From contig WNNJ02003554.1 of the NCBI GenBank assembly GCA_012934845.2, positions 1 to 64,000 of the forward strand: DNA of 64,000 bases, given 5' to 3'. Under the pieces are notes generated by a model. It was not told where the DNA came from. It was given only the letters and a program-made list of their open reading frames with translations, and made no database searches. This stretch comes from Pomphorhynchus laevis. Lineage: Eukaryota; Acanthocephala; Palaeacanthocephala; Echinorhynchida; Pomphorhynchidae. This document shows, one piece after another, positions 44,106-52,529 of the stretch. The number at the start of each line of letters is the position of its first letter. The first letter of the stretch is position 1. A program made the translations under genes and the position numbers.

Positions 44106-45341
44106 ATGTGTGCCAAGAAGAAAAATGTATCAAGAGGTAGGCAAGCAAACTCAGGGGATACCGACAACAACAGGAAATTCGAGAGTGTACAAGTGGAATG
44201 TTCAACTAGCGGTTGTCAAATTTGGACATCGGTAACACATATTTGTGATTTTGGTGATGATACCGGTGACGGGCCACCATTCTATTGCGGATTTTGTGCG
44301 GCGAAGCAAATCAATGTGTTGGTTGAACGTTTAAACCAATTGGAAAAGATATTGCAGTGTGACGGATTTGGTCAAGTTCCAAATGGATCTATCCCGGTAA
44401 ACGCAGCTTCTACCGAATGCGTATCAGCTGAATGCAACCTACACAAACGTGCTACCTTGGCTAACATCCTCAAATCACAGTCTGGTAGTAATAACAACCG
44501 GGTGGATAACTACGAACCGAACGTATCTGCTGTCCCCTCAGAAATGGCTCACAACTCGCAAATGCAAATATCGCGACGACAATCTTCAGTAATAACCGCA
44601 CAACCTCAACATGAATCCATAAAATCCTCAATAATGACGCCAGGTAACATTCAACATGATGTAGGCATGACTAGGTCTGTACTTCTTAGAGGTGTTTCAA
44701 AAGCAAATGTGATTAACTCTCAAGACACTCCTTCACTTAATAGCATGGCATCTGCATATGACTCTCGTCAGGTACCTCGAAGAAGGGAAGATTTTCATAA
44801 CCGTGAACAGTGTTTAATTATTGCAAACGTAAAGGAATCTGTCGCTATAAATAGCCAGGCACGATTAGACGACGACTTGGGACATCTACAATCCATTCTT
44901 TCGGTGGTATTGCATGAATGTCAAGACGAAGTTGTTAAGAGCATGAAGATAAAGGCCGCTTTTCGTCTCGGTAAGATAAGTAATGAGTTGAGACCCAGAC
45001 TGCTCAAAGTAGTGTTCAACTCCGCTGAAATTATTCACATAATCTTTAACGGCGCATATCGTTTGAAAGGGTCGAGTATACGTCTGCTACGCGATCTGAG
45101 CATAGCTGATCGATTACGTTTGAAAGAGGCTAAATCAGAGTTAGCATGTCGATTAGAGTTGGGTGAAAAGAATTTAACAATACAAAATTTTCGAGTTGTG
45201 CGGAGGCGTCTACATATTCATTGGAAGGGACTGTCAGATGTGATCAATCCTGCAAGCCTTCTTACCTCTTTGGCGCCCTCAATGTCGATCGGTGTATTCG
45301 TGAATTTCGAAAATCTCTTCGCGATTTTTCCTTCAAGTTGA
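44106..45341 (+). CDS. LINE-C1 ORF1 protein (PHD-like zinc motif, nucleic-acid binding)
   Basis: This 411-residue protein is of the CR1 ORF1 type. Near the N-terminus (about 35-65) a Cys/His set (VECSTSGCQIW, THICDF, FYCGFCAAK) resembles a PHD or related zinc finger. A short coiled-coil stretch (LVERLNQLEKIL) follows, then a low-complexity middle. A conserved C-terminal core (about 230-380) carries REQCLIIANVKES, AAFRLGK and LLRDLSIADRLRLKEAK. Its likely role is to package LINE RNA. The frame begins with the first ATG after the 5' UTR. The last 120 nt overlap ORF2 in another frame. Confidence 0.85.
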   Translation: MCAKKKNVSRGRQANSGDTDNNRKFESVQVECSTSGCQIWTSVTHICDFGDDTGDGPPFYCGFCAAKQINVLVERLNQLEKILQCDGFGQVPNGSIPVNAASTECVSAECNLHKRATLANILKSQSGSNNNRVDNYEPNVSAVPSEMAHNSQMQISRRQSSVITAQPQHESIKSSIMTPGNIQHDVGMTRSVLLRGVSKANVINSQDTPSLNSMASAYDSRQVPRRREDFHNREQCLIIANVKESVAINSQARLDDDLGHLQSILSVVLHECQDEVVKSMKIKAAFRLGKISNELRPRLLKVVFNSAEIIHIIFNGAYRLKGSSIRLLRDLSIADRLRLKEAKSELACRLELGEKNLTIQNFRVVRRRLHIHWKGLSDVINPASLLTSLAPSMSIGVFVNFENLFAIFPSS

Positions 45342-48145
45342 GCACAAATAATGGTGGTTTAAAAATCATTTACTCGAATATTCGTAGTCTACTTAATAAG
45401 TTAGATGAAATAAAATGTCTCTTTCAAGATATCGTACCAGATGTAGGTATTTTCACAGAATCTTGGCTTAGTTCGTCAATAGCAGACGTAGATATATTCA
45501 TTGAGGGATACAGCATAAGTAGAAGTGATAGAACAGGGAAAATTGGAGGAGGTGTTATCGCGTATATCTCTAATAGGCTTCAATTCCGAGTAATTGAAAC
45601 TCTTAGTGATGCTATTAACCATAATGAAGCATTGTGTATTAGGCTATATTGTCAACACCCAATAACGGTATTGACTGTGTATCGTTCTCCAAAATCAAAC
45701 ACAGATAGCATAGCTGCTTTAATGGAGAGAAGTAGTTATTGTGATAGATTTGTTGTACTCGGTGATTTCAACATGCCATCTGTCAATTGGGTTAATTACA
45801 CTTCAAATGACTCGGATGTCGAGAGTTTGAAGCTACTTGGCTTAATAAACAGCTTGGCTCTTAAGCAACATGTCAGTCAGGGTACGAGATTTTCACAGGA
45901 TTCACATTCACTTTTGGATTTATGCCTTACTGTACCATATGACATTGTTGATAGATTAAGCTATCTGGACCCAATAGGTCATTCAGATCATGTGGCCATT
46001 TCGATTGGTCTGAGCGATGTCTACTCACATGGCGTAAATCCGAAGTCGTCTGTAAACCCATTCAGAACTGACTTTGCTCTAGTAAATAAATATCTCGTTG
46101 GGGTAAAGTGGTTGGATGCTTTTGATGTTGGCGTCGAATATTCATGGCAGTTTTTCATGGATACTCTGTACCACCTCCTTAATCGTTTCTCACCTCTTCA
46201 GAGTAAACACTGTTTGACATCGATCTCACCGCCTTGGTTTAATAGCGACATAAAACATACTTTAAAGATGAGACGTAAGGCCTTTAATAACTATCGTAAA
46301 GACAGAGCTAATTTCAGCACTTATAAGAAATGGCGAAACCTCGTTACGTCCATGAAGCGAACTGGTAGGCGATCTTTCGAAAATCAGCTAAGTATAAACT
46401 GTCACCGTGATCCCCGCTCTTTCTTTAGGTATGTGACTGCTAAGCATACGCGCTGTAAACCTATAAATTGTATTCAACGTGACGATGGGAAATTCATAAC
46501 TGATTCTTTGCAGATATCAAATATGTTTAGAAATCATTTCCATTCTTTGAATCTTGACCATAAGGATGTGACAATGGGTGATCCGTGTACATTTGAATCG
46601 CCCGGAGATGACACCAGCGACCTCTTCCGATGTGATGATGTTCTCCAAGAGCTTCGGAAACTTAAATGCAAAGCAGGTGCGGGTCCAGATGGCTTACCGC
46701 CAGTATATCTGCGCAACATCGCTGACATAATATGTCATCCGCTTTACAATATTTTCTCTGCGTCTGTTGCTTTTGGCGTTGTTCCTTCTGATTGGCAGAA
46801 TTCCATCATCTGTCCTATTTATAAGAAAGGGGATAGTTCGTCCATTGACAATTATAGGCCTATTAGTCTCACTTGCGTGTGTTGTCGTGTGCTAGAAAGA
46901 TTGATTAAGCGACGAATAATAGAATTTCTAAATAGATTTCAAATTTTGAACCCAGCACAGCATGACTTCCGAAAAGGTTATTCCACGACTACTAATCTTG
47001 TACATGCACGTGAAAATTGGTATCACTATTATGATCAAGGCATACCAGTTGATGTCATTTTCTTTGATTTCTCAAAAGCGTTCGACTCAGTTAATCACAC
47101 GCGTCTTATTGAGAAGTTGGAGCACATTCATCTTGATAAGAGGATCATAAACTGGATTCGTGTATTCCTTTCCAACCGACAAAGTGTCGTACGAGTAAAT
47201 GAGTCGTTGTCGAGTCCATTTCCAGTGTTGTTAGGTGTTCCACAGGGAAGTGTATTGGGTCCCATCTTATTCAGTCTTTATATCAACGATTTGATACCAA
47301 ATATCAGTTCATTCAGTTTATTATATGCAGATGATCTTAAAGTTTGGCGACCTATTATTTCCGATCTTGACAAACAGCATTTACAAAGCGACGTCGACGT
47401 TATATTCAATTGGTCTATACAAAATCACTTGAGGATCAATTCCGCTAAATGTACATGCATGCGTATATCACGAAGATCATGTGATCATCTTAGAGGTGAG
47501 TACCAGTTTGGTTCAATTAGTATCGAAAGAACCTACTCATATAAAGATTTGGGAGTTTGGGTTTGTGCTGACTTATCCACTCGAAAGCATTCAGACTACG
47601 TGTGTTGCATCACAAAACGCTTAATAGGACATACTCGTCGAGCTCTGATAGGCATAGATCCGTTATGTTACCATACCTTAGCAAATGCGTTTTTCTTGAG
47701 CCATATCTTATACGCATCGCCAGCTTGTTATCCCGAAACTACTTATGAGCGTCGTGCATTAGAGAAAGTGTTCAGATCAACAACTAAATTAGTCTCAGGG
47801 CTGCATATTTATGGCTACGCGAAACGCCTCCAGATATTAAATATGCCTTGTCTGCGATATATCCGTGACAAGCGAGATCTCTCTCTTGTTTGGAAAATTC
47901 TGCATACTAAAGATCATCCACTGTCACATCTACTGCAACTGAGAGGTCAACCTTCTCTTCGCGGACACCCCCTGATGCTGAAAACACAAAGGTACATGCA
48001 TGCAGTTTCCTGCTTTGCCAAACGAGTCGTACGATCTTGGAATTCGCTTCAGAGTGCGACCGTTTTGTCGTCTACTGCTTCAAGTTTTTGCGCCCTACTG
48101 GATGATGACTCTTCCTTCTCAAGACAACGGTGGGATTTTCAGTAG
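45221..48145 (+). CDS. LINE-C1 ORF2: endonuclease and reverse transcriptase
   Basis: This is a 974-codon open frame. Endonuclease motifs are IIYSNIRSLLNKLDE, FTESWLSS, GGGVIAYIS, VYRSPKS, VLGDFNMPSVNW and GHSDHVAIS. RT motifs are FDFSKAFDSVNH (about residue 615), GVPQGSVLGPILFSLY (about 672) and LLYADDLKVW (about 702). A CR1-type C-terminal region follows (CFAKRVVRSWNSLQ). All catalytic residues are present. The frame opens at TTG 45,221 and no in-frame ATG precedes the endonuclease, so translation probably depends on ORF1. ORF2 is in the -1 frame relative to ORF1, which allows frameshifting or termination-reinitiation; I see no classic slippery heptamer. Confidence 0.9.
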   Translation: MEGTVRCDQSCKPSYLFGALNVDRCIREFRKSLRDFSFKLSTNNGGLKIIYSNIRSLLNKLDEIKCLFQDIVPDVGIFTESWLSSSIADVDIFIEGYSISRSDRTGKIGGGVIAYISNRLQFRVIETLSDAINHNEALCIRLYCQHPITVLTVYRSPKSNTDSIAALMERSSYCDRFVVLGDFNMPSVNWVNYTSNDSDVESLKLLGLINSLALKQHVSQGTRFSQDSHSLLDLCLTVPYDIVDRLSYLDPIGHSDHVAISIGLSDVYSHGVNPKSSVNPFRTDFALVNKYLVGVKWLDAFDVGVEYSWQFFMDTLYHLLNRFSPLQSKHCLTSISPPWFNSDIKHTLKMRRKAFNNYRKDRANFSTYKKWRNLVTSMKRTGRRSFENQLSINCHRDPRSFFRYVTAKHTRCKPINCIQRDDGKFITDSLQISNMFRNHFHSLNLDHKDVTMGDPCTFESPGDDTSDLFRCDDVLQELRKLKCKAGAGPDGLPPVYLRNIADIICHPLYNIFSASVAFGVVPSDWQNSIICPIYKKGDSSSIDNYRPISLTCVCCRVLERLIKRRIIEFLNRFQILNPAQHDFRKGYSTTTNLVHARENWYHYYDQGIPVDVIFFDFSKAFDSVNHTRLIEKLEHIHLDKRIINWIRVFLSNRQSVVRVNESLSSPFPVLLGVPQGSVLGPILFSLYINDLIPNISSFSLLYADDLKVWRPIISDLDKQHLQSDVDVIFNWSIQNHLRINSAKCTCMRISRRSCDHLRGEYQFGSISIERTYSYKDLGVWVCADLSTRKHSDYVCCITKRLIGHTRRALIGIDPLCYHTLANAFFLSHILYASPACYPETTYERRALEKVFRSTTKLVSGLHIYGYAKRLQILNMPCLRYIRDKRDLSLVWKILHTKDHPLSHLLQLRGQPSLRGHPLMLKTQRYMHAVSCFAKRVVRSWNSLQSATVLSSTASSFCALLDDDSSFSRQRWDFQ

Positions 48146-48268
48146 TTTATCTGATGAGGGAGGGACAAAACGACTCTTATTCTTTTTATTCTTTTTATTT
48201 TGTGAAGCAACTTGTAAAGAGCTTCGGCTCAATTCGTTGTCAATTAATAATAATAATAATAATAATAT

Positions 48269-49082
48269 GCAATTATGTCGCCCGTCTGAACCTCTTAGGT
48301 ACTATATTGGAGTCATTGTCTTAAAGGAAGTATTTCAATATAAGGATTTAGGTATCATTGTCCATCGATCCTTGAAAACAAAGTTGAACACTGACTTCAC
48401 CCTAGGTAAAGCTACTCGGGCATTATATTGTATTAAAAGTGCATTCCTCAGATTAAGCTGTAAAATGTTCAAGAGATTATTCACCTCCCTCGTCTGGGCA
48501 GACTTGAAATACTGCATTCAGGCTTGTTTTCCTGTCACCAAGCGAGAACTATTAGACCTGGAGTATATTCTTAGGAAGGGTTCCAGGTTCTGTGTTGGCA
48601 TAGGTGATAGTGATTATCATGCACGTCTTAGCCGTATTGGGATGTTGTCGGTACGTGAGAGGTTCGAAGCTTTGGAAATGCTTTGTCTGTGGCACATGTC
48701 GAATGGTGCATGGGTTATTGCACAGGTGTAATCACTAGTCGGGTAGGTAGGTTGCGGGGACATAGTAGAGTATTGTATATCTCGATTTGGCAGATTACCG
48801 AAAATATTTAGACTGTCGAAGAGGGGAATTAACATATGGAATTCGCTGCTCAATGAAGCCGTTGCTGCTCCATGCTTGAAAACGTTTAAATCACGATGCT
48901 GCAAATGGTACGTGAACAATGCTGCCGTTCAGCAGCTCTACTGAATTATCCTATTTAGCTACGATCCGTTGAATGACTATTTGATTATTGTTTCTTTTTG
49001 TTTTTGTTTTTTTTGTTTTTTTTTTGACTCTGCCTGAATAGCCTTTTGGCTTTGGTATGTATTTGAATGAATAAATAAAATG
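48269..49082 (+). mobile_element. LINE-D2 3' part, after LINE-C1
   Basis: The frame 48,269-48,731 continues the LINE-D RT. YKDLGIIVHRSLKTKLNTDF and ALYCIKSAFLRL correspond to YRDLGVMVHRTLKSRSNTEF and AMYCVKNAFNRI in the LINE-D1 copy at 62.9-64 kb. Frames break after 48,731 (RLSRIGMLSVRERFEALEML, then stops). The 3' UTR ends with the hairpin AGCC-TTTT-GGCT (about 49,038) and an AATAAATAAAATGATC-type tail near 49,082. Confidence 0.82.
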
Positions 49083-49359
49083 ATCACGTAATTCCATTGT
49101 AGATGTACTTATCTATTTACAAATAAAGAATACTAAAATATTAATTAAATCATCATAAATAGAAATTACCTTAGCAGGATAATTTGGTTGCTTGTTCTCA
49201 ACAAGCAACATGTAGAGTTAGAATGTATAGTCTGATAGAGTTAGGACAGATTCTGGCATAAATGCATATTTGATTTTAAGCAAGTTATTTAAAATAACCA
49301 TTTTTAACACTTGAAGAAATTTACGATAAAATATTGAATTTCAGATTAAATTATAAATT
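49083..49359. other. RTEL1 upstream region
   Basis: This is 277 bp of AT-rich DNA between the LINE-D2 tail and the RTEL1 start. It must hold the RTEL1 promoter unless that lies within LINE DNA. No clear TATA box or other motif is visible. Confidence 0.4.
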
Positions 49360-51981
49360 ATGGTGGTGTATCGGTTAAATGGCATCGATGTATATTTTCC
49401 TTTTGATGCATATCCTAGCCAGTTGGAATACATGCATTTATTTCTAGACTGTCTGCAACGACGCCAGAATGGACTACTAGAGTCTCCAACCGGTACCGGT
49501 AAGACATTGTCAATATTGTGCGCTACATTGTCATACCTTACTCAGACTGAAAAGTCACACAGAACAAAGTTCTATTATGCTTCAAGAACACACAGTCAAT
49601 TGTCTCAAGTATCTCGGCATTTGAAATCTCTACTACGTTCGACCTTTAAAAATCTGAGAATGTGCATACTAGGTAGTCGAGATCAAATGTGCATTAATTC
49701 AACAGTTTGTCAAAAACCTGTAGGTTATGCTCGAGTTGTCGCCTGTAGAACCTTAAATAAACACGGTGCGTGTACATTCTATCATAGGTCTTCCGGGCAA
49801 TCTTCAAGAAAAAAGGAATCTCATTTATTTCAGTATGTCCCAGAAGCAATAGATATTGAAGATTTAGTAAAATTAGGAAAAGAGCACAAGTTTTGTCCTT
49901 ATTATTTTGCAACTTCAGATCTTTGTCCACAAGCAGATATCATTCTTCTACCATACAATTACCTGCTAGATGAACGTATAAGACGAATACATAATATTGA
50001 TGTTGCCAATAGCATAATTGCTTTGGACGAAGCTCATAATATCGAGGATGTTTGTGAGGAAGCATGTTCGAGTGAAATTCGGTTAATTGACATTGAACAT
50101 ACTTTACAAGCACCAAATGAAAAGCTAATGACTGATCTAAATGCTGCAATAGACGTTGATATTCTTATTAGCATTAATGATATGATAAAGTCATGTTTAA
50201 ATGCATTGCTTGTGAATTTAAAGAATCTTACTGTAGGAAAGGTTCTTCCCGGCATAATACTAGTTGACCATTTCAGTAAATGTGAAATTAATCCCGGCCT
50301 CTTAGATAAAATGGAGCAATGGAATCCCAAAGACGACAAGCTATCTGCGATATTACATAAAGTCGTATGCTTTATTACAGTAGTTCTATCAAGCAGATCA
50401 CAATCTGGTTCTTCGTTCTGTTGCATATACGATGGTGAAGTTGTCAAATATTTCTGTTTGTCAGCATCGTTAGCAATGCAACGACTTAATACAGCACAAA
50501 GTATAATTCTTACCAGTGGCACATTAGGCTGCTTCTCAAGTTTAGTCGAATGTCTTGGTTTGACATTTCATGTGCAGCAAAAATTCGATCATATAATTGA
50601 ACAGAATCGGCTTCTTGTTCTCCCAGTAAGCAAAGGCCCCGATGGAAATGAACTTAAGTTTTCCTATAACGAGCGTTCAAAAGAAAGTACATTGATGTCA
50701 CTAGGACGTACGGTATTAAATCTATCTCGAATTGTTCCACATGGATTTCTTGTGTTTTTCACATCATATAGAGTTCTAGATTTAGCTAGATCTCAGTGGT
50801 CATTAGTCTTGCAGGTATCAATGGGTTCCAGAAAATCATTATGGCAATGCATTTCTGAATCAAAAAAGATTTACGTTGAGAGTCGGAATATCAACGAATT
50901 TGAACAAGTAATATCAGATTTTCGAAAGAGTGCAGAAGAAGTAAAAGGAGCTATTTTATTTGCTGTTACCCGTGGTAGAGCTAGTGAAGGTCTTGATTTC
51001 ACCGGCAACTGTGCAAGAACACTGATGATGGTAGGACTTCCTTACGCCCCTCGTTTTGATACAAAACTTCAAGCGAAAATGCAATTGTTAGACAAACAAA
51101 AAGCTACTAATAAAGCTCAAATATCTGGAAATCTTTGGTATGAACATCAAATGTATAAAGCAATTGGTCAAGCGATTGGTCGTCTTATTCGTTCAAAAAA
51201 TGATTTTGGTGTTCTTATACTACTCGATTCTAGATTCTCATTTTGCTCCATACAAGAGAGTCTTCCTAGCTGGGTTAAAAGATCAATCAAGGGCAGTGAA
51301 AACTTTGGAAACGTTATGAGAATGGTTAAAGAATTTTTCCAGTCTTCATCAAACTGGCAGCAATCCTTTCCTGTTGAAAAATCTTTAATTAATATTGAAA
51401 CAAATGTCAATGATTTATCTCCCGACGAGGTAAAGCTACAAGATGACGATAATAAGGCCACTAACGTCATTAATTTTTGCGACAGTAATCAAAGTCGAAA
51501 ACGATCGTTAGAAGTCAACGATGCATATGACAGTCAAAGCTTGTTTCGGAGGCCTGTCACTGTCGATACTCAACATGGTGCAAGTTTAAGTTCATTTTTG
51601 TCTGATACATCGTCTTCAAAGCAGCAATGTATTCCCGGTCCTAGCAAAGTAAGCTGTGATAAAAAACAGGCATCATTTGATGAAATGGTTGAAAAACGTA
51701 GATATCAGATGAAGGCTAGGAAAACCTCGGTTTTACTACTAAGCAGACTTAAGTCCATTTTAAGTAACAATCAATTAGCTGATTTTACTAAAGTGTTAAA
51801 TTCTTATCACTGCAGTGATAGCTGTAAATATGAAACTTTTCGAAATTTCTTAGACAAAACACTTACGATCTTTGGTCAAAATACTGACAAGAATATTCTT
51901 ATGATGCTAAAACCTTTCATTTGTTCAGATTTTCGTAAAGAATTTGAGAACTATATTGAATCTCATTTTGTACATAATTAA
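49360..51981 (+). CDS. RTEL1: RTEL1 homologue (Fe-S DNA helicase, telomere and recombination control)
   Basis: RTEL1 is a 5'-3' superfamily-2 helicase of the XPD/FANCJ group that dismantles D-loops and telomeric T-loops in the nucleus. The start (YRLNGIDVYFPFDAYPSQ) matches RTEL1 rather than FANCJ or DDX11. Walker A is SPTGTGKT (42-49). The four Fe-S cysteines fit at C111, C129, C138 and C179. The DEAH box is 223-226 and motif VI is QAIGRLIRSKNDFG (about 604). A harmonin-homology domain (about 775-870, LLSRLKSILSNNQLADF) closes the protein. The 873 residues are shorter than vertebrate RTEL1 (about 1,220-1,300); I see one harmonin domain and no RING. It is a single exon of 2.6 kb starting at ATG. 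Confidence 0.93.
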   Translation: MVVYRLNGIDVYFPFDAYPSQLEYMHLFLDCLQRRQNGLLESPTGTGKTLSILCATLSYLTQTEKSHRTKFYYASRTHSQLSQVSRHLKSLLRSTFKNLRMCILGSRDQMCINSTVCQKPVGYARVVACRTLNKHGACTFYHRSSGQSSRKKESHLFQYVPEAIDIEDLVKLGKEHKFCPYYFATSDLCPQADIILLPYNYLLDERIRRIHNIDVANSIIALDEAHNIEDVCEEACSSEIRLIDIEHTLQAPNEKLMTDLNAAIDVDILISINDMIKSCLNALLVNLKNLTVGKVLPGIILVDHFSKCEINPGLLDKMEQWNPKDDKLSAILHKVVCFITVVLSSRSQSGSSFCCIYDGEVVKYFCLSASLAMQRLNTAQSIILTSGTLGCFSSLVECLGLTFHVQQKFDHIIEQNRLLVLPVSKGPDGNELKFSYNERSKESTLMSLGRTVLNLSRIVPHGFLVFFTSYRVLDLARSQWSLVLQVSMGSRKSLWQCISESKKIYVESRNINEFEQVISDFRKSAEEVKGAILFAVTRGRASEGLDFTGNCARTLMMVGLPYAPRFDTKLQAKMQLLDKQKATNKAQISGNLWYEHQMYKAIGQAIGRLIRSKNDFGVLILLDSRFSFCSIQESLPSWVKRSIKGSENFGNVMRMVKEFFQSSSNWQQSFPVEKSLINIETNVNDLSPDEVKLQDDDNKATNVINFCDSNQSRKRSLEVNDAYDSQSLFRRPVTVDTQHGASLSSFLSDTSSSKQQCIPGPSKVSCDKKQASFDEMVEKRRYQMKARKTSVLLLSRLKSILSNNQLADFTKVLNSYHCSDSCKYETFRNFLDKTLTIFGQNTDKNILMMLKPFICSDFRKEFENYIESHFVHN

Positions 51982-52529
51982 CATGTATTATTTTAATTTC
52001 TTCTTCACAAATTTTATCCATATGCAGCAATTTCTAACTTTGTCCGAATCTAACAAATTAAATTTTCCTACAGTAACCGACAAATTAAAAATTATCAATT
52101 TGAGTAAATTTCTCAATTTTGTAAAACAGTAAATGGAGAAGATCCTAACTATATGTAACACGTTAATGTTTATTAGTGCTGTAAATGCAGTTTTTGTTTA
52201 CGGCCATATTATAATCGTCAAACCTAGTGGACATATTTACATTACGTAATACATTTAATTCCGAAATTGTTTCTTAGACATTATACAATAATACGAATTA
52301 AAAAGCGTCATTATTTCAGCTAAGACAGGACCCGTGAATCACTTATTCAAAAATACACCGTTACAAATAACATCTTAAGATGTTGATTGCAATATAATGA
52401 CCAGCTTGATCAGTTTCAAGATGCTCATACCTTCATAATTATTGTACAAGTTTTTACACATTTTAATTTTTACTCCAAAAAATTTTTAAACATTTTTTTA
52501 AATTTTTTAAGTTGCATTGACGGTATTTA
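51982..52529. other. Spacer between RTEL1 and the minus-strand LINE-A
   Basis: AT-rich DNA with no gene seen. Short frames after the RTEL1 stop (to about 52,132) look like 3' UTR rather than coding sequence. Confidence 0.5.

Larger units (their letters stand above)
43850..48268 (+). mobile_element. LINE-C1: CR1-like LINE with both ORFs open, nested in LINE-D2
   Basis: A 5' UTR of about 250 bp has an internal direct repeat (TCTTGGTTATTRAAAYTCTTA at 43,853 and 44,018). It leads to ORF1 (44,106-45,341), overlapping ORF2 (to 48,145), a 3' UTR of 123 bp with the stem-loop GAGC-TTCG-GCTC (about 48,218), and an (AAT)n tail at 48,246-48,268. Both ORFs are undamaged, so this is the youngest LINE in the window and may be recent. 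The LINE-D2 RT sequence on both sides shows it inserted into that element. The exact 5' border and target duplication are not clear. Confidence 0.88.
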
